Shown here in pieces: positions 1 to 13,500 of a DNA stretch of 64,000 nucleotides; positions within the stretch are counted from its first letter, which is position 1; each line of letters opens with the position of its first letter. Made by a program: the position numbers and the translations under genes. The stretch comes from Euleptes europaea. Taxonomy: Eukaryota; Chordata; Lepidosauria; Squamata; Sphaerodactylidae. The notes under the pieces were generated by a model. It was not told where the DNA came from and did no database searches. It was given only the letters and a program-made list of their open reading frames with translations. The DNA lies in the NCBI RefSeq assembly GCF_029931775.1, contig NC_079318.1, positions 52,586,659 through 52,650,658 on the forward strand. The letters run 5' to 3'.

Positions 1-573
1 TTCTAGGCTCAGTTTAGTTACCCGAGATAATTATGGCTTGATCTCGTTGCCCGATGTTTCACAGACACATAAATAGAGCGCTTTCACACACACACAGTAA
101 TGCACTTTAGTGGTTGCTTGCAAGTGGATTTTGCTCTTTCACTCAGTAAAATCCAGTTGCAAAATGTACTGAAAGTGGATTGAAAGTGTGTGAAACTACC
201 CATAACTGCGTAAATACACCTGTAAGTCCTGGCTGGGTCCCCAAATTCGCTGTATCCATACGTTTCTTGCCAAACAGCCCTGACTAGTAAGTAAAATTGT
301 GCTACTTTTTTAAAACATTGATTTAAGTGTACAAAAAAATTCACCCTTAATTTTGGCTCAGGCCCGGGGCCTTTTTTCTCACTGGTAGGACCTTGCCTTG
401 CAATGTGTGCGGGAGTACAAGAGGGCTTCTGTGTATGTGAAGAAGACAGTAAACACTGCAAAATGAAACAGGAGTCTAGACACAGCTTTAAAACTAACAA
501 AATGTATTCGGGTAGAAGCTTTGATGGAAAGAGCTGTGACTCAGGGAATCCTGTGCTGGAATACATTTTGATA
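1..573. other. Unassigned DNA
   Basis: No gene or recognised repeat. The open frames here have no familiar motif. Confidence 0.4.
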
Positions 574-1172
574 AATCACAATGGGTAGCCATGTTAGTCT
601 GTAGCAGTAGAAAAGAGCAAGAGTCCAGTAGACTAACAGTGCATTCCTGAGTGGAATGCCTGCACCGGGCTTAGGGGGCAACGCAGTGGCACTGCCTCCT
701 AAGGAGGTTTTGGCCCAGCCGAAAGCTCCGTCTGGCGCCAAAAATCCATTCCCAAACCATAACAGTGGCCCTGCTCCCTGGTCGGTGCCGTGACGCCCCG
801 GGAATGCCTCCCAGGATCCCCGGCAACGCATCCCGGGACGACAATGCCGCCTTTGCCCTACATGCCGGCGCTGCATGCCAGCGCTGGGGCCACAAACACC
901 AGCGTGCGCCACCCAGATGCCATTACTGTGGGCCCTCGCACCAGCAGAGGCCTTCGCCGGCCTCCTGAAGACTTTTGTCCTGGCCGCCAGTGTGGCTCAG
1001 GAATGCGAGGTAACAACATTTCTGGCTGGGTATGAGCTTTTGTGAGCCACAAAGTGAGCTGAAGAAGTGAGCTGTGACTCCCGAAAGCTCATACCCTACC
1101 ATACATTTGGTTAGGCTTTAAAGTGCTGCTGGGCTCCTGCTTCATTTGGCCGGAACAGACCAACGTGGCCAC
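574..1172. mobile_element. Composite repeat with inverted ends and a GC-rich core
   Basis: The left end (GGGTAGCCATGTTAGTCTGT) is the inverted counterpart of the right end (ending near GGCCACCCATACT). The right half holds the GAAGAAGTGAGCTGTGACTC motif and the text also seen at 46.9-47.2 kb. The core (about 650-1010) is GC-rich and not in the other copies. Family not identified. Confidence 0.6.
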
Positions 1173-3684
1173 CCATACTAACTCTTTCAGGCTCTGCAAG
1201 GCCTCCTCTCCTCTTAATCTGCCCAACCACTAATTAAGACCTGCTTAACAAGCCCTGCTGATGGTGCCTGGGCAGCCTGCCAGGTTTGCCCAGTGCAGGC
1301 GAGGGCATGAGCACGTTGGCCTCCTGGGGCCAGAGTTGCCTGAGAAGGTGTCCAAGTCCTCCTCCTTATGCCACAGGGTTTGTACGGTGAAGCTGTTTTG
1401 CGAGGCTTTGGAAGAAGTAGCCCAGTTGTATTATTTCAGCCGGACATCTGAGACATTGGATGCTGGGCTTTCTCAGCTCTTGTTGTGGTTTTAGTTTAAA
1501 TTGAATATACTGTTATTCTGATAGGCTGTAGGTTCCCATGGAAGGGTAGAGTGCATATTTTTAAATAAATACAGTAGACAGAACTGAATAATAACAGCCT
1601 GTGTTTGCACAGGTGATTCTGCACAGGCTTCCTGTTTGACAATAACACGTATTTACCCATGTGTACATGTAGCCAACTTTTTCCAGGAAGCCATGGCTAA
1701 TGGTAGCTTCCCAGTGGATGTACCAGTATATGCAGAAAAATGTACACCTGTATGTCAAGCAAAGGTAGGCATCTAGACATACATATTTGTGCATTGCTTC
1801 CTATAAACAAATGTACAGGATCACTGAACCAACCCCAAGGAGGTTGTAGTGATCATGGCTATCAAGCAGCAGAATTGGATGAATGTGGAATTTGTCACAT
1901 TCACAGAACAGATGTTCGACCACTACCCCCCCAAGTTGTGCTTTTGTCAACAGTAACATGAAAAATTATATTTTAAAAAATGTTGATAAAAGCAAAGCAT
2001 TTATCTTTTCCCAGGTCTACTAGTTTCCTGTGTGTAAGTCCAACTTCATTGCTTAATTTCTAAAATGTAGTGCTGAGACTCAAATATGCCAGGAAACTGA
2101 ATCTGTCTCTCTCATCGTCAGTTTGTGGGAGATTTTTTTTTTAAAAATTGCTTCTGGCTATAATCTTAAAATGTGACTGCTAAGATTTAAAATCCCTGTG
2201 AAGTAGCCGAGTTGTGTTAGCGTTCCTTTCTGTCTGATGGGCAGTGGCATAATCTGGGGTTTACAAAAGGCCCATTATAGGGATGAGTGCATTTGATCTT
2301 TTAGACCTTGGATTCCCTTTTTAATCTATCCCAGATGGCTGATGGGGATGATGCAAGATGAAAGAAAATGCTGGACTCTGGAAGCTGCAAGCACTTCAAG
2401 AAGCCAGGATATTTTAATGCAGACATTTCACCTTTTCAGAGTTATTTTGTACACCTCTCAGTAGCCTTTTACAAAACTGATCACGGTTTACACCGTCACT
2501 ATTATGGGCAAGCGGTTAGTTTATCACAGCAAAATCTTCTGGAATGCAACTGGTATTGCAAATAATTCTGATGTGGAAACTTTAGAAAAAGATTAGCCAG
2601 CAGTGGGTAAGATCTCTCCAGATTCTGAAACACAGAGGAGGAAAAAACCACGTACGCAGCCCTGAGCTAACTGGAGGAAATGCAAGCTAAAAATGCACTG
2701 AAGGCATAAATAATACAAATCTGACCCATCATATGGAATTCCCCAAATGAGTCAACTCATACATTCACCAAATATGAAATGTGTACTGCTTCCATTCAGT
2801 TTGAGTACTCATTGACTGAAGAACTATTTCCTTGGCTAATACTATAAGAACTGGGAGCTGGTCTCCAGGTAAGAGCACAAGAGGACCAACAAAGGGCCTC
2901 ACTAGATCAAAACTGAAGGTCAACCAAGTTTAGTATCCCATTTCCTAAAATGGCTTGTCAGTTGCCTCCAGGAAGGTCACAAGCTGAACATGAAGGTTAC
3001 AGCACCCCCTGTTGTTTAGCTCCAGCAACTAATATTCAGAGCTCTAATATTTATGGAGATTAATCCATTGCAAGAATGTATATTCTAGCCTACTATTTGA
3101 ATCTGCTGCTATGTGAAATCCTACTGAGCTGGTATAAAATCCTGTTACTCTCCTGCTATACCTTTGCCCAACAGTAGCACTTTAATGACATTAAATATAT
3201 AGTACTTCAATGAAATCGGTCCAGAAAAGGCTGGAAGAGGATATCTCAGGCAAATGTAATTAGGAGAAGAAGGTGTCATTCTGTGTCAAAGTTCATTATC
3301 CACATAACAAATCAAACTTGGAGCAGAGAGCCCTGAGTACAAAACCTTCTCAGCCTTGGATCTCACTAGCTGGACTTGGATCTCTCTTTCTGTCTCTCTC
3401 AATGAGGCATATTATGTATTCAGTCTGCAGAAAGTATGTTTCCTTTTTTATTATACTGAATCATTTAATGAGATGGCTGGCTGTTTTGCAGCTTTCAGAG
3501 ACTTGAAGGGTAGCGAGTACAGATCACTGACTTGACAAAGAAAACGTCATATGTTTGTATAGTTTGGTCTCGGTGAAGCAACTGGTACCTGATGGCTGCC
3601 TGATGCAGCTCTGGGCCTTCCCAGACTGGCAGAGATATGGGAGACACCTGGGAAGCCAACTGATAGGCCCACAAGGAAGCTGCC
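1173..3684. other. Intergenic DNA without a recognisable gene
   Basis: Mostly AT-rich. No supported exon. The section around 2860-3000 carries a weak CR1-like text (GATCAAAACTGAAGGTCAACC). Confidence 0.4.
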
Positions 3685-3893
3685 TGGGGTTGTCAGCTCC
3701 AGGTTGGGAATTACCTGGAGATGTTTAGGGCGGAGCCTGAGGAGGACAGGGTTTGAGGAGGGGAGGGACTTCAATGCCATAGAGTCCAATTGCCAAAGGG
3801 GCCATTTTCTCCAGAGGAACTGATCTCTGTCAGCTGGAGATCGGTTGTAACAGCAGGAGATCTCCAGCTAGTACCTGGAGGTTGGCAACCCTA
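3685..3893. mobile_element. hAT-like MITE, copy with 7/8 target duplication
   Basis: Ends TGGGGTTGTC...GGCAACCCTA. Flanks are AAGCTGCC and CAGCTGCC. Core text (TTCTCCAG..., CAATGCCATAGAGTCCAATT) is shared with all copies of this family. Confidence 0.8.
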
Positions 3894-4235
3894 CAGCTGC
3901 CAGCCAAGCAGTGGCTCCTTAAAGGGCAGTAGCCCATGCCTTCGTTTAAGTGTGGGCATTTCCAGTTGTTGACAGAGATGGGGGGGGGCAATGGGTTCCA
4001 ATATGCCCCACTCAAACATCTCACAAGCAGCAGTTCTCCTTGTGAGTAGGTAAGCAGCCCTGATGGGGCCAATGAACACTTGGAGGTCTCTGGCTGAGGC
4101 TAGCCCAATGCCACCTGAGGGCTCGGAGCAAATGGACCCAGTTGGGAAGGCATGGCTGCACTACGGCATACTGGCTGGCAGATAAAGCTCAGCCAGCAGC
4201 TGGCCCAACACAGAGTTGGGGGGCATGGCCATCTT

Positions 4236-4365
4236 TAGGGTTGCCAACCTCCAGGTGCTAGCTGGAGATCTCTTGCTATTACAACTGATCTCCAGCTGAT
4301 AGAGATTAGTTCACCTGGAGAAAATGGTCGCTTTGGCAATTGGGCGCTATGGCATTGAAGTTCCA
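4236..4365. mobile_element. hAT-like MITE, truncated copy
   Basis: Starts TAGGGTTGCCAACCTCCAGG, runs through the family core and stops about 130 bp in, just before the next copy. Confidence 0.75.
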
Positions 4366-4377
4366 AACCTGCCTTCC

Positions 4378-4584
4378 TAGTGTTGCCAGGTCCCTCTTTG
4401 CCATCGGCGGGAGGTTTTGGGGGCAGACATTGAGGAGGCCAGGGTTTGGGGAGGGGAGACTTCAATACCATAGAGTCCAATTGCTACAGCGGCCATTTTC
4501 TCCAGGTGAACTTATCTCTATCTGCTGGAGATCAGTTGTAATAGCAGGAACTCTTCAGCTAATACCGGGAGGTTGGCAATCCTA
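4378..4584. mobile_element. hAT-like MITE
   Basis: Opposite orientation to the previous copy. Ends TAGTGTTGCC and GGCAATCCTA. Confidence 0.75.
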
Positions 4585-4635
4585 TGGGAACCACTGATAT
4601 AAGTTGGGGTTGCAGATCATTCCAGGCCCCAGCCT

Positions 4636-4843
4636 AGGGTTGCCAACCTCCAGGTGGCGGCTGGCAATCTCCTGCTATTACAACGGATCTCCAGGCAATC
4701 GAGATCAGTTCCCCTGGAGAAAATGACCGCTTTGGCGATTGGACTCTATGGCATTGAAGTCCCTCCCCTCTCCAAACCCCACCCTCCTCAGCCTGCACCC
4801 CAAAAATCTCCAGGTATTTCCCAACCCAGAGCTTGCAACTCTA
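4636..4843. mobile_element. hAT-like MITE with exact 8-bp target duplication
   Basis: The element is bounded by CCCCAGCC at 4628-4635 and again at 4844-4851. Left end TAGGGTTGCC. Confidence 0.85.
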
Positions 4844-4851
4844 CCCCAGCC

Positions 4852-5610
4852 TCAGAGTATGAGATTCTAGGCTTACCCACTTGCGTGATGAAACTAGCTG
4901 CATGAGGGTTTTTGCTTCTGGATCAAAGGTCAGAAACTACTTGTGTTGGACTTTGAGATTGCACTGGTGTAAAAATTCTGATATAGAACTCTAGGCCTTG
5001 CCTTGTTTTATGTAAAAAAGCAAACCTCTAATCAAGCTTTCTCCTCCTTTCTGCATCATTAACACATTCATTTTATGGTAATGGAGGAAGATAGCACAAA
5101 GCAATACCCTGAGGAGCCGCCTCTCCTCCTGCCTCTCATCAGTAATCATCTCTGTTAATTCCGGTTAGTATGGAATTACTGAAGCCCATCATTAGAGCCA
5201 GTGCAAGCACCAGGGAGCCCATGGAGGGACTGTCTGAGCAGCTACAGTAAACTAGCTGTGTGAGTTAGTAAGGGCCGCACAGTGTTTGGTTATGGGCAGA
5301 AAGCAGCATTCAGGAAGGGCACCGCTAACAATGCTTCTCTTTGCTGTGAATGTGCTGCGTGTCAAAGATTTCCAGGCCTATGGACTCCTGGCTTCTGTCT
5401 GTGCTGACAACAGATGAAACAGATATTTTCTGACTGAATTTCCCCACCCTGCTTGCCAGCGTCCTCCTTCCTTCCTCTGAAAAGGGCACTGGCAGGCAAA
5501 ATGTAGTTTAATCCAGCTTCAGTGGCACCTAATCTGTGCATGTACACAAGGGGCGTTAAAGAATCTTAATGTTTGAAGCCTCCTCCAAAGCCCCATTGCT
5601 CTGGCTAAAG
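4852..5610. other. Intergenic DNA, nothing recognised
   Basis: No supported gene or clear repeat. Confidence 0.35.
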
Positions 5611-5819
5611 TATGGTTGCCAGGTCCCTCTTCGCCACCAGTGAGAGGTTTTTGGGGTGGAGCCTGAGGAGGGAAGGGTTTGGGGAGGAGAGGGACTTCAA
5701 TGCCATAGAGTCCAATTGCCAAAGTGGCCATTTTCTCCAGGTGAACTGATCTCTATCGGCTGGAGATTGGTTGTAATAGCAGGAGATCTCCAGCTAGTAC
5801 CTGGAGGTTGACAACCCTA
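5611..5819. mobile_element. hAT-like MITE with exact 8-bp target duplication
   Basis: Flanked by GGCTAAAG at 5603-5610 and 5820-5827. Ends TATGGTTGCC and CAACCCTA. Confidence 0.87.
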
Positions 5820-6329
5820 GGCTAAAGTGGTCAGCATGCAGGCCCTGAAGGTCTTTTTCCTCAGCCCAAAGATCACATGACTTGGCTAGGTCCTTTTAGA
5901 CTTACTTCACAGGGCTGTTGTAAATAAAAGATAATGACGGCGAAAAACTTTGCATGTTCTAGATAGAATAATGTATAATGGCTTAGGAAGGGGATACAAG
6001 CGACCAGTCAGGCTGTCTGCATGAAGTAAAGGAGCACTATGTGAGCATACTGGTTGCTGGATGAACTTTTCTCAATGTTGCAGCATTTTATGCTCCCATA
6101 GAACCAAGCTGTATATCTTAATAAATGAATTAATTCAAATAAGGATATGCCGCCTTTCCTGCCAGCCACAGTGGTTCAAACATCTGACCAGCAGGCAGCA
6201 AATTGTTAAGGAAGAACAGCTACACAAATTGCCCTCCAGAGAATCCCTCCTTATCTCTTTGCTGCCAAATGCCTTTCTGAGAAGACCGCTCCTGTAGAAA
6301 ACAGACATTGTAGGCTTTTTCTGCACATC

Positions 6330-6690
6330 TTCAGGGAGGGCAATCCATAGTGTTAAAGGCGCTACAAAAAAAACAGGCCTTTGCTGTGGCTGACCAGATA
6401 CTTTTCAGGGAGGATTCAACAAGGAGGTAGGCATGGGAGAATCTGAGGTGCTGAACAGACTCAAGCAAGCTGGCCCCAGATGGTTTTAAAGGCAAAAAGC
6501 AGCACCCTGAATTGGACCCAGAAGCAATACCAGGAGCCAATGTTGATTGCTGTTTCTAACCAATAAGTGAGCTGCCCTGTTTTTCACCAATTGTAGCTTC
6601 CAAGAGCAGCCCCTCATACATCACATTGCAATAGTCTAGCCTCAAGGTTACAAAAACATGGATCGGTGTGGCCAGATACAAAGCATATGC
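6330..6690 (+). repeat. LINE-derived repeat (L2/CR1 group), old
   Basis: Text such as AGCACCCTGAATTGGACCCA and the following lines match the type also found at 38.55-38.95 kb (AGCACCTTGAACCTGATCCG). Diverged. Confidence 0.45.
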
Positions 6691-8280
6691 GCTGCATGCA
6701 AACAGCACTGGCAGGTTGCCACAAGCTTTCAAAGGAATATGCTGCCACCTACTGAATAAATGGCTAACATCGTTCCCATTTCATTGCCTGAACATCTCAC
6801 CTGGGAACAAGGTTGTGGTGCATATGGAACTAACAAAAGGTTGTCAAACTCAGGGCCATGTGGTACTCAGCAGCTTCCCTGATACCAATGCTGAAGGCTC
6901 TGTATATCCTCAGGTATGCTAGCCAGGAATTACATGTATGAGAGTGCTAATGAGGTCACAGTCTGATGGCCTGGGCAGAATCCTGTAAAGGTCACCTGTC
7001 GCTCAGTCGTCAATGAGGGCTGCACATGCCAAAAACAGTATCGTGGTCTCAGTTCTCACAGTTCTTCTGACCTGGGGCTGTATCCTAGAATCCCCCGTCA
7101 GTCCTTGATCGTTTTAGATCGTTTGTCTGAGTATGTGTTTGTGGTTTTATCATGACTCACCACAGCCTCATTTTTAGCACACAGAATGACTGAAACATTG
7201 TGTACTTTTGTTGAGTTTATGCTTTCAAAGTAACTACTTACATGCTAAGTAATTTAATTCACTTACGCTGTTATGATCAGTTATCTTGCCTGGGTGTATT
7301 CTGTCCCCTGCTTATTACTAGCATGTTTTTGAGGCATTAAGCGGCTGCACAAAACCGACAGCAGAGGTCTCCATCTGCAGGAATCAAGAACAATAATCTC
7401 TTCCAGGGGTCCTTAGAGTCTGTTGCCTCCCTTTATTTTTCTATAAAAAATCTCAGATAGTATACATACCATTTCTTGGCTGTACTTTATTCAAAGTTTC
7501 TTTTCAAAATAAAAATACATTACAACACAAAATTCAAAGTATAATTAAACAGATAAGCAAATTGAAACTAGCAGTAAAAATCACAGATGTTGAAAGAAAC
7601 GTTGAGACATCATCTCTAGAAGATTAAAATTACAGGTAAACAGGATGGACGTCAGCTGGCGCTTACAAAGTGTCTTCATAGATGCTAGGCAAACACAGGT
7701 CTGTGAACTTAGCAGGAAATAAGTTAGACGCTGGTTGAAAGAGACATGCTGACTTAGGCAAATACAAGTTTCGTGAGCATTTCCAGGATTTAGTGTGCGT
7801 GCACACACACTTCTATGTAAAAACTGGCCTCTTGTTCAACTTTCTGCAAAATAAAATCACACCCTTCAAACATTTTGCTACAAAAAAACCTGTTCTATTT
7901 TTCACAAGTTACTGTTGCAGTAGGAACTTTTTAGAAATTTTCCTTACAGAGTAACCCTTTGAAAGAGAATGCCAACTGTCTTTACTATTGTTATTTTGGG
8001 GGTGACTGCCTATTTTGTAAGCCTCCTGAGTTACCATCTTTAATTGACAACAGTTTGGTATATTTTAATTAAACAAATTGTTTGGGGATGAGGCCCACCA
8101 TTTCTTATAGGTAATACTACATTGAATTTGTTTCATTTCCAGAGAAAGTCTGGAAGGGGCCCTTCCTGAATGCAGGGCAGACACAGTGCAAAGAAAGGGA
8201 AGATTGCTGGGGAGCATCTCCAATGAAATATGGAAATGAAAGTCTGCACTGACTTATGATGAAATGATTGTGATACGGAA
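6691..8280. other. Intergenic DNA; possible 3' end of a minus-strand transcript near 7490
   Basis: A minus-strand AATAAA hexamer lies at 7486-7491, with A-rich plus-strand sequence following. This could end a long FLVCR1 3' UTR, but the link is not shown by the sequence. Confidence 0.25.
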
Positions 8281-8536
8281 TGAAGAACATAAGAAAGGCC
8301 CTGCTGGATCAGACCAAGGTCCATCAAGTCCAGCAGTCTGTTCACACAGTGGCCAACCAGGTGCCTCTAGGAAGCCCACAAGTGAGGTGACTGCAGCAGC
8401 ACTGTCCTGCCTGTGTTCCACAGCACCTAATATATTTGGCATGTTCCTCTGATCCTGCAGCGAATAGGTATGTATCATGACTAGTATCCATTATAACGAG
8501 TAGCCATGAATACTCCTCTCCTCCATGAGCATGTCC
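8281..8536 (-). mobile_element. CR1 LINE 3' end
   Basis: Typical reptile CR1 3' text in reverse complement (GCTGGATCAGACCAAGGTCC, then CACACAGTGGCCAACCAGGT). Confidence 0.85.
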
Positions 8537-10384
8537 AAAAACGCTGCAATTAAGGCTGGCTGAGGAATGCAACAATCGAGTCCAACTTTCCCCAAGTGCA
8601 ACTGATGAAAGTTTGATGCATGAAAGAGGAAATACCGGGTTCCTTTCTCGCTCATGGAGGACTGGACTATATCTTTGGACTCTAATGACAAAAGGGTGGT
8701 TTTCATGAGTTTGGTATGTTGATGACTTAATAATATTGTATAGGTACAGCAGATAGATACACTGAGGTGATGGAAAATATTTTTTTTGATATTTTTGATA
8801 ATTTATTGTTTGGGTCATTGGTGCTGTTTGTTTGGCTAACTGTAATTGGTCAGCACCAGAATTTTGGCTTTATTTTACTTTGCCTGACAATTAGCAACAA
8901 AGTCAGCCCAGTAAGGTAGTCCATATTAAATGTATGCCCACATTAACAAAGCATGAATATAAATATTATCCAACCGACTTCTGGTTTCCAGTGAGGTACT
9001 GCAGGACACTCGAGGCTGTGCTCCATATTCGAAGCTTTTATTTATTGCTTTAGTTTCTTATTTAGGGTTCATGATATTTGTTTTTATATTTCCTGCTGTT
9101 TTATTTCAGATCACTCAAGTTCTTGTCTTTGTTTTCTAGGTTTTTTTGGGCAGTGTAGCTCTTTTTTCTCCCCTCCTACCTCTCTACCTCCCGTGCTTAA
9201 TTACATTGGGAGGAGTGAGACCTATAACATTTTGGCTGACTTGTTTAATTTTATCTTGTTTTGGTTTAGTTTCTCTCTCTTTAGAGCACTTATAAGGTTG
9301 TGTTAAATTTCAACGAGGGGAGAAGGTTTAGCTTATTTCTGTTAGTCTCTGTGTTATCTTTTTTTGTGTTTATCTAATTGAGATATGTTACTTGAGTTGT
9401 ATTTCATTTTATGTTAACAACCATCTATAATTACTTATATCTATTTAAATTTAATTAGCCAAATTTAAATTAGATTACCTAAACTTCCAGAGGTCAGTTA
9501 GTAGGGCATGGCTGGTTCTGCTCAGCTGTCTCTGGCATTGTACCTTAGGTATAGTATTTATTTTACTTTATTAGTTTTGTATGTTTTACCTCTTTTGATT
9601 GAGGATATGTTAAACAAATAACCTTCTTTAGATTATTGAGAAATCAGCTCCACTAGATGGAGCCTTGGTGTATTTAGGGAATGTTTTATAGGGTTTTGCT
9701 GTTCTGCTATTTGGGCTCAACCCAATCTTCTTGGTTTTATTATGTGATTTTCTTAATGATCAAGTTTAAATAGAATATAATTAAGTGATTCTTCAGTAGC
9801 TATAAGATTTATTTTTATTTATCTGCTATAACCAGGTTTTACTATACATTACACCTAATTTTGGGGATGGGAAGGAAAAGAGGACATCCACTAGATGGAG
9901 ACTCTCTTCCAGTGCATAATAGCCAATGGATTGGTTTATTAAAATAATTATCTTGATAACATGCTTTATTTGGTCAGTTCCTTGGAAAAGTGATTTAGCA
10001 TTCAGCAAGTTATGGGAAGTTCAGCCCATGGGCTCAAGACATCTGTAAGTCTATCTACTTCAAAAATATGTAGGCATTGCATACCACTCTGAGTTCAGAG
10101 ACAGTCAAAATTCACAACTTGATTTCCACAGGGATTTTATTTAGCATAGTAAGAGTCTGAGACAGGCAAGTTCAAATAATATAGAAACTGTATTATGCTA
10201 CTAATACATTCAAACAGACAGATGATTTTGCTCGTTTGTAACAGCTTTTGGCTCCTGTTCTTCATTAATGTCATAGAAGCCACTGGGACACTTTGCCCTT
10301 ATCAGATTTTTTACCAGAAATTGTGTTTTAGATACTCTTCTTGAGGTTAACTTTAATCTCAAATACAACACTGGTTGCTCCCCT
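8537..10384. other. AT-rich unique DNA
   Basis: No gene, long repeat or conserved motif recognised. Confidence 0.35.
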
Positions 10385-10530
10385 CATTCTAGTTTGATAT
10401 TTATTTTATTCAATTTATACCCCACCCTTTCCCAACCAAGTCGGGCTCAGGGCAGCTTCCAACAGTTAGTATATATAATACAATACAATATAATTAAAAC
10501 ATAAGTTAAAATAATTATAAAAATGCCAAA
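10385..10530. repeat. LINE 3'-tail-like repeat
   Basis: Contains TTTATACCCCACCCTTTCCC and CGGGCTCAGGGCAGC, then an A-rich stretch. The same kind of text recurs at 37905-38030. Confidence 0.5.
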
Positions 10531-13500
10531 TTATGCTTCAGATGACAATCCAACAAGGGAAGCTGCTGATCAGCATAGAAAGTACTCACACATTTCAAAA
10601 TGAAAGGAACTCTTCACCATGCTGGTCAAGCAATAGATCCAGAATTATGTATCTGTACCCATATGCATATCAGAGATTTCATATTGATCTGCTTGAAAAG
10701 ACATGGAGCGTATTTGAGAAGGCAAAGTCAAGCTTTTGCAATTCACTGAAATGAAGAACCTAGTATCTTTCTTGCAAAGCAGATGCAGCTTTACAATGCC
10801 GGTACCTAACTAGAAAAAAGTTATGCTACTATGATGGGCTATATTTACTTTCTGCCACAGAAGTCAGTGGTAGCCTTTCCCTTTTACACAGTCAAGGGGC
10901 CGCAGCCTGCAACCCCATTGGGTAGGGGCAATATTTACCTTCCCCCTGAGATTCAAATGCCCCTGCTTTGCTGAGCCATCGCTACCTTTGCCCCAAGCTG
11001 CCATTCCTTAACTTTCCCTCCCAAAAGTGAATTAAAATGTAGAGCCAGAGGCAGCACCTTTAAAAGAATTAAATGATTAATAGTGCTTTAAAATTACAGG
11101 TTTAAAAATATGTAAACATATGTGTTGAGTCGTTACAACACATCTTAAGAATAAGGTTGTCAGCCAGCCTGTACATATTAGACTCTTTTGCTCTTGCAAT
11201 GCAAAGAGGGCTTTCATGGTGTCTTCCACTCACCAGTTCTTCCCATGAAGCTGTGGGGCAGCTCCCTTTTGACCATTTTATGCAGCACAAAGGACAACTG
11301 AGATATTGTTACTTGCCCAAGACCATTCTCTGAGTTCATAACTAGACCAAGCTAAAGTGTTAAATTAACAGGTCAAGCAAAACACTTGCACAGTATTAGT
11401 TATATCCTCCTGTTAGTCTCTGGCCAGCTTATTAATTGGTCTTTGTGGGGATATGTAGAGCACAGGGTTTGTCGTAAGTATAGCTTAAGGAAACTTGAAA
11501 TGTAAGGAACATTGTGTGAGAAGGGTACATGGCAGTAAGGGCTAGCTGCTAGAAAAGCTTTCCAGGGCATTTTGTCTGGAAAATAGTATTCCAAAAGCCA
11601 AGTGTTATAGGAGATACAGTTAGATCTCGCAACTTTTATTTTAAACCAGTGCAAAAGGCTCCGACAGTGCTAGGCAGGGGTATTTCCACCTCACCCCTCT
11701 TTCAATTTAAGTAATTTAAATCGGATGTTAAGCCCTGAAGTAGAAAAAAAATACAGATATCCCAATCGTGCCGACAATCTTTCCCCTGCAGGCTTGCTAG
11801 CTTGGGAGGAGCCTTGTGCAGATTCAGGAACTGGGACAGGGGAATGGGCTAAGCGCCCCCTTCCCCAGGACTCCTGCTCTTAAACAATGGCACCTCCACA
11901 GCCATTTTAAAGTTAAAAAGAAGTGATCGGAGATACAACACAGTATATCCATAATGAGATCTTTTTTTTAAATCGCTAGTTGTAAAAAGAGCAAGAGAAT
12001 GATTAGCATTTGAGGGCCAATAAAAAGGAAAGCTATCAAATGAGAAGAGAGGGCATCAAGCATAATGAGCATGGAACTGCCACTTAACACCTAGATAGGA
12101 TACCACCTAGAAAGGATAGCAAGGGTGGCATCACTGCATATAACATTCTAACACTTAGTGAAACTGTAGCAATATAAGTGAAACTACAGAAGGATCCCAT
12201 TGAATCAGGTCAATAGCCATGATTTCCCAGCTCTCCCAAAACACCAAATAATTGTTGAACAAAATGCAGTCTGAGATATTCAGTTATGAAAATAACCATT
12301 TTACCCCTGCCCTGCTCTGCTAAACTGAGGCATGAATTAGAATTTATGTGGGCTACACTTCCAGGTGGAGGATCAAAACAATCAAGTGTTACCAATTACA
12401 TTGTGTGCATTTCAAGGCACATTATCCAAACTGCAGAATACTGAAAGGCAAGAGTCCAAATAACCAAGGAACTCGTTCTGAATCCAAGGGGCTTTAGAAT
12501 TTTCTTAATGTGGTAGACCTCTAGGCTACAAGGTAATTTGATTTTGAAACAAAGAGAAACTTCCAAGACAATATATATGATATGACATGGGAGTCCAGCT
12601 GTTCAAAATAAAAAGGTCAAAGGTTTATATCCAAGTTTTTAATTCAAAATAAATGTCCAACACAGTTAAAACATCCAGAATCACACAGGTTTACACAAAA
12701 CCTCTTGCGTGAGTTTAACCAGCACTTTGGATCCCAGCTAAGGAATTAAAAGCTACATTTGAAATGCCCCCCTTTAGATTTTATCTTGATATTGAAATGT
12801 TGTACATCCAGTGTCCACAGTTATACTAGAAAGGTGCCATTAACCCAGCTAATCTGAAATTACTGAATGCAGTCAGCCTTCTGTCTCACTAAGCAAATTT
12901 TACTTTTAATTTATATCAAGACTATATAATGCCAAAATATATCTGAAACCTTATTTCAGAGCGTTCATAACCTTATTCTGGAATCCTTCGTCTTTGCTAC
13001 AATTAAGCCTTCTTTAACAGGAATATTTTGTTTTCAAAAGCTCAGCAGGTTTTCTGCCTTGTCAAACTTACTTGTTATTCTGCAAAGGGTAAATTTGGCA
13101 ATGTGGCAAAGACGAAACAAGTTATTTAACAGGATTAATGTTTTCAAGTTACGAACTGAAAGCTCAAAGGAACGTGCCTCTCAAACTTTGAAGGCCATGG
13201 CCGAGGATGGCAGAAGCCTAGTAATGGTTCTTTTAAGTTTACACAGCTAGTCTTGATGCAAGAGCCCTACGAGATGTTCCAAGGCAGTGAAGTTCCAACA
13301 GTGATAATTTAAGAAAGATCTTTTCTTATTGGTAGCATTCATTAGCACATGAAAGTACCACTCAGATCTTGATAAAAGTACACGGACTTTGACATACGCT
13401 TAACACTGCATAAATTAAACACTTAAACCAGTAGATACCAGCCATACCTGGTTCTGTGCCTGCACACTGTAGTCCACAATTGGTTGGCTAGAAGGCAAAC

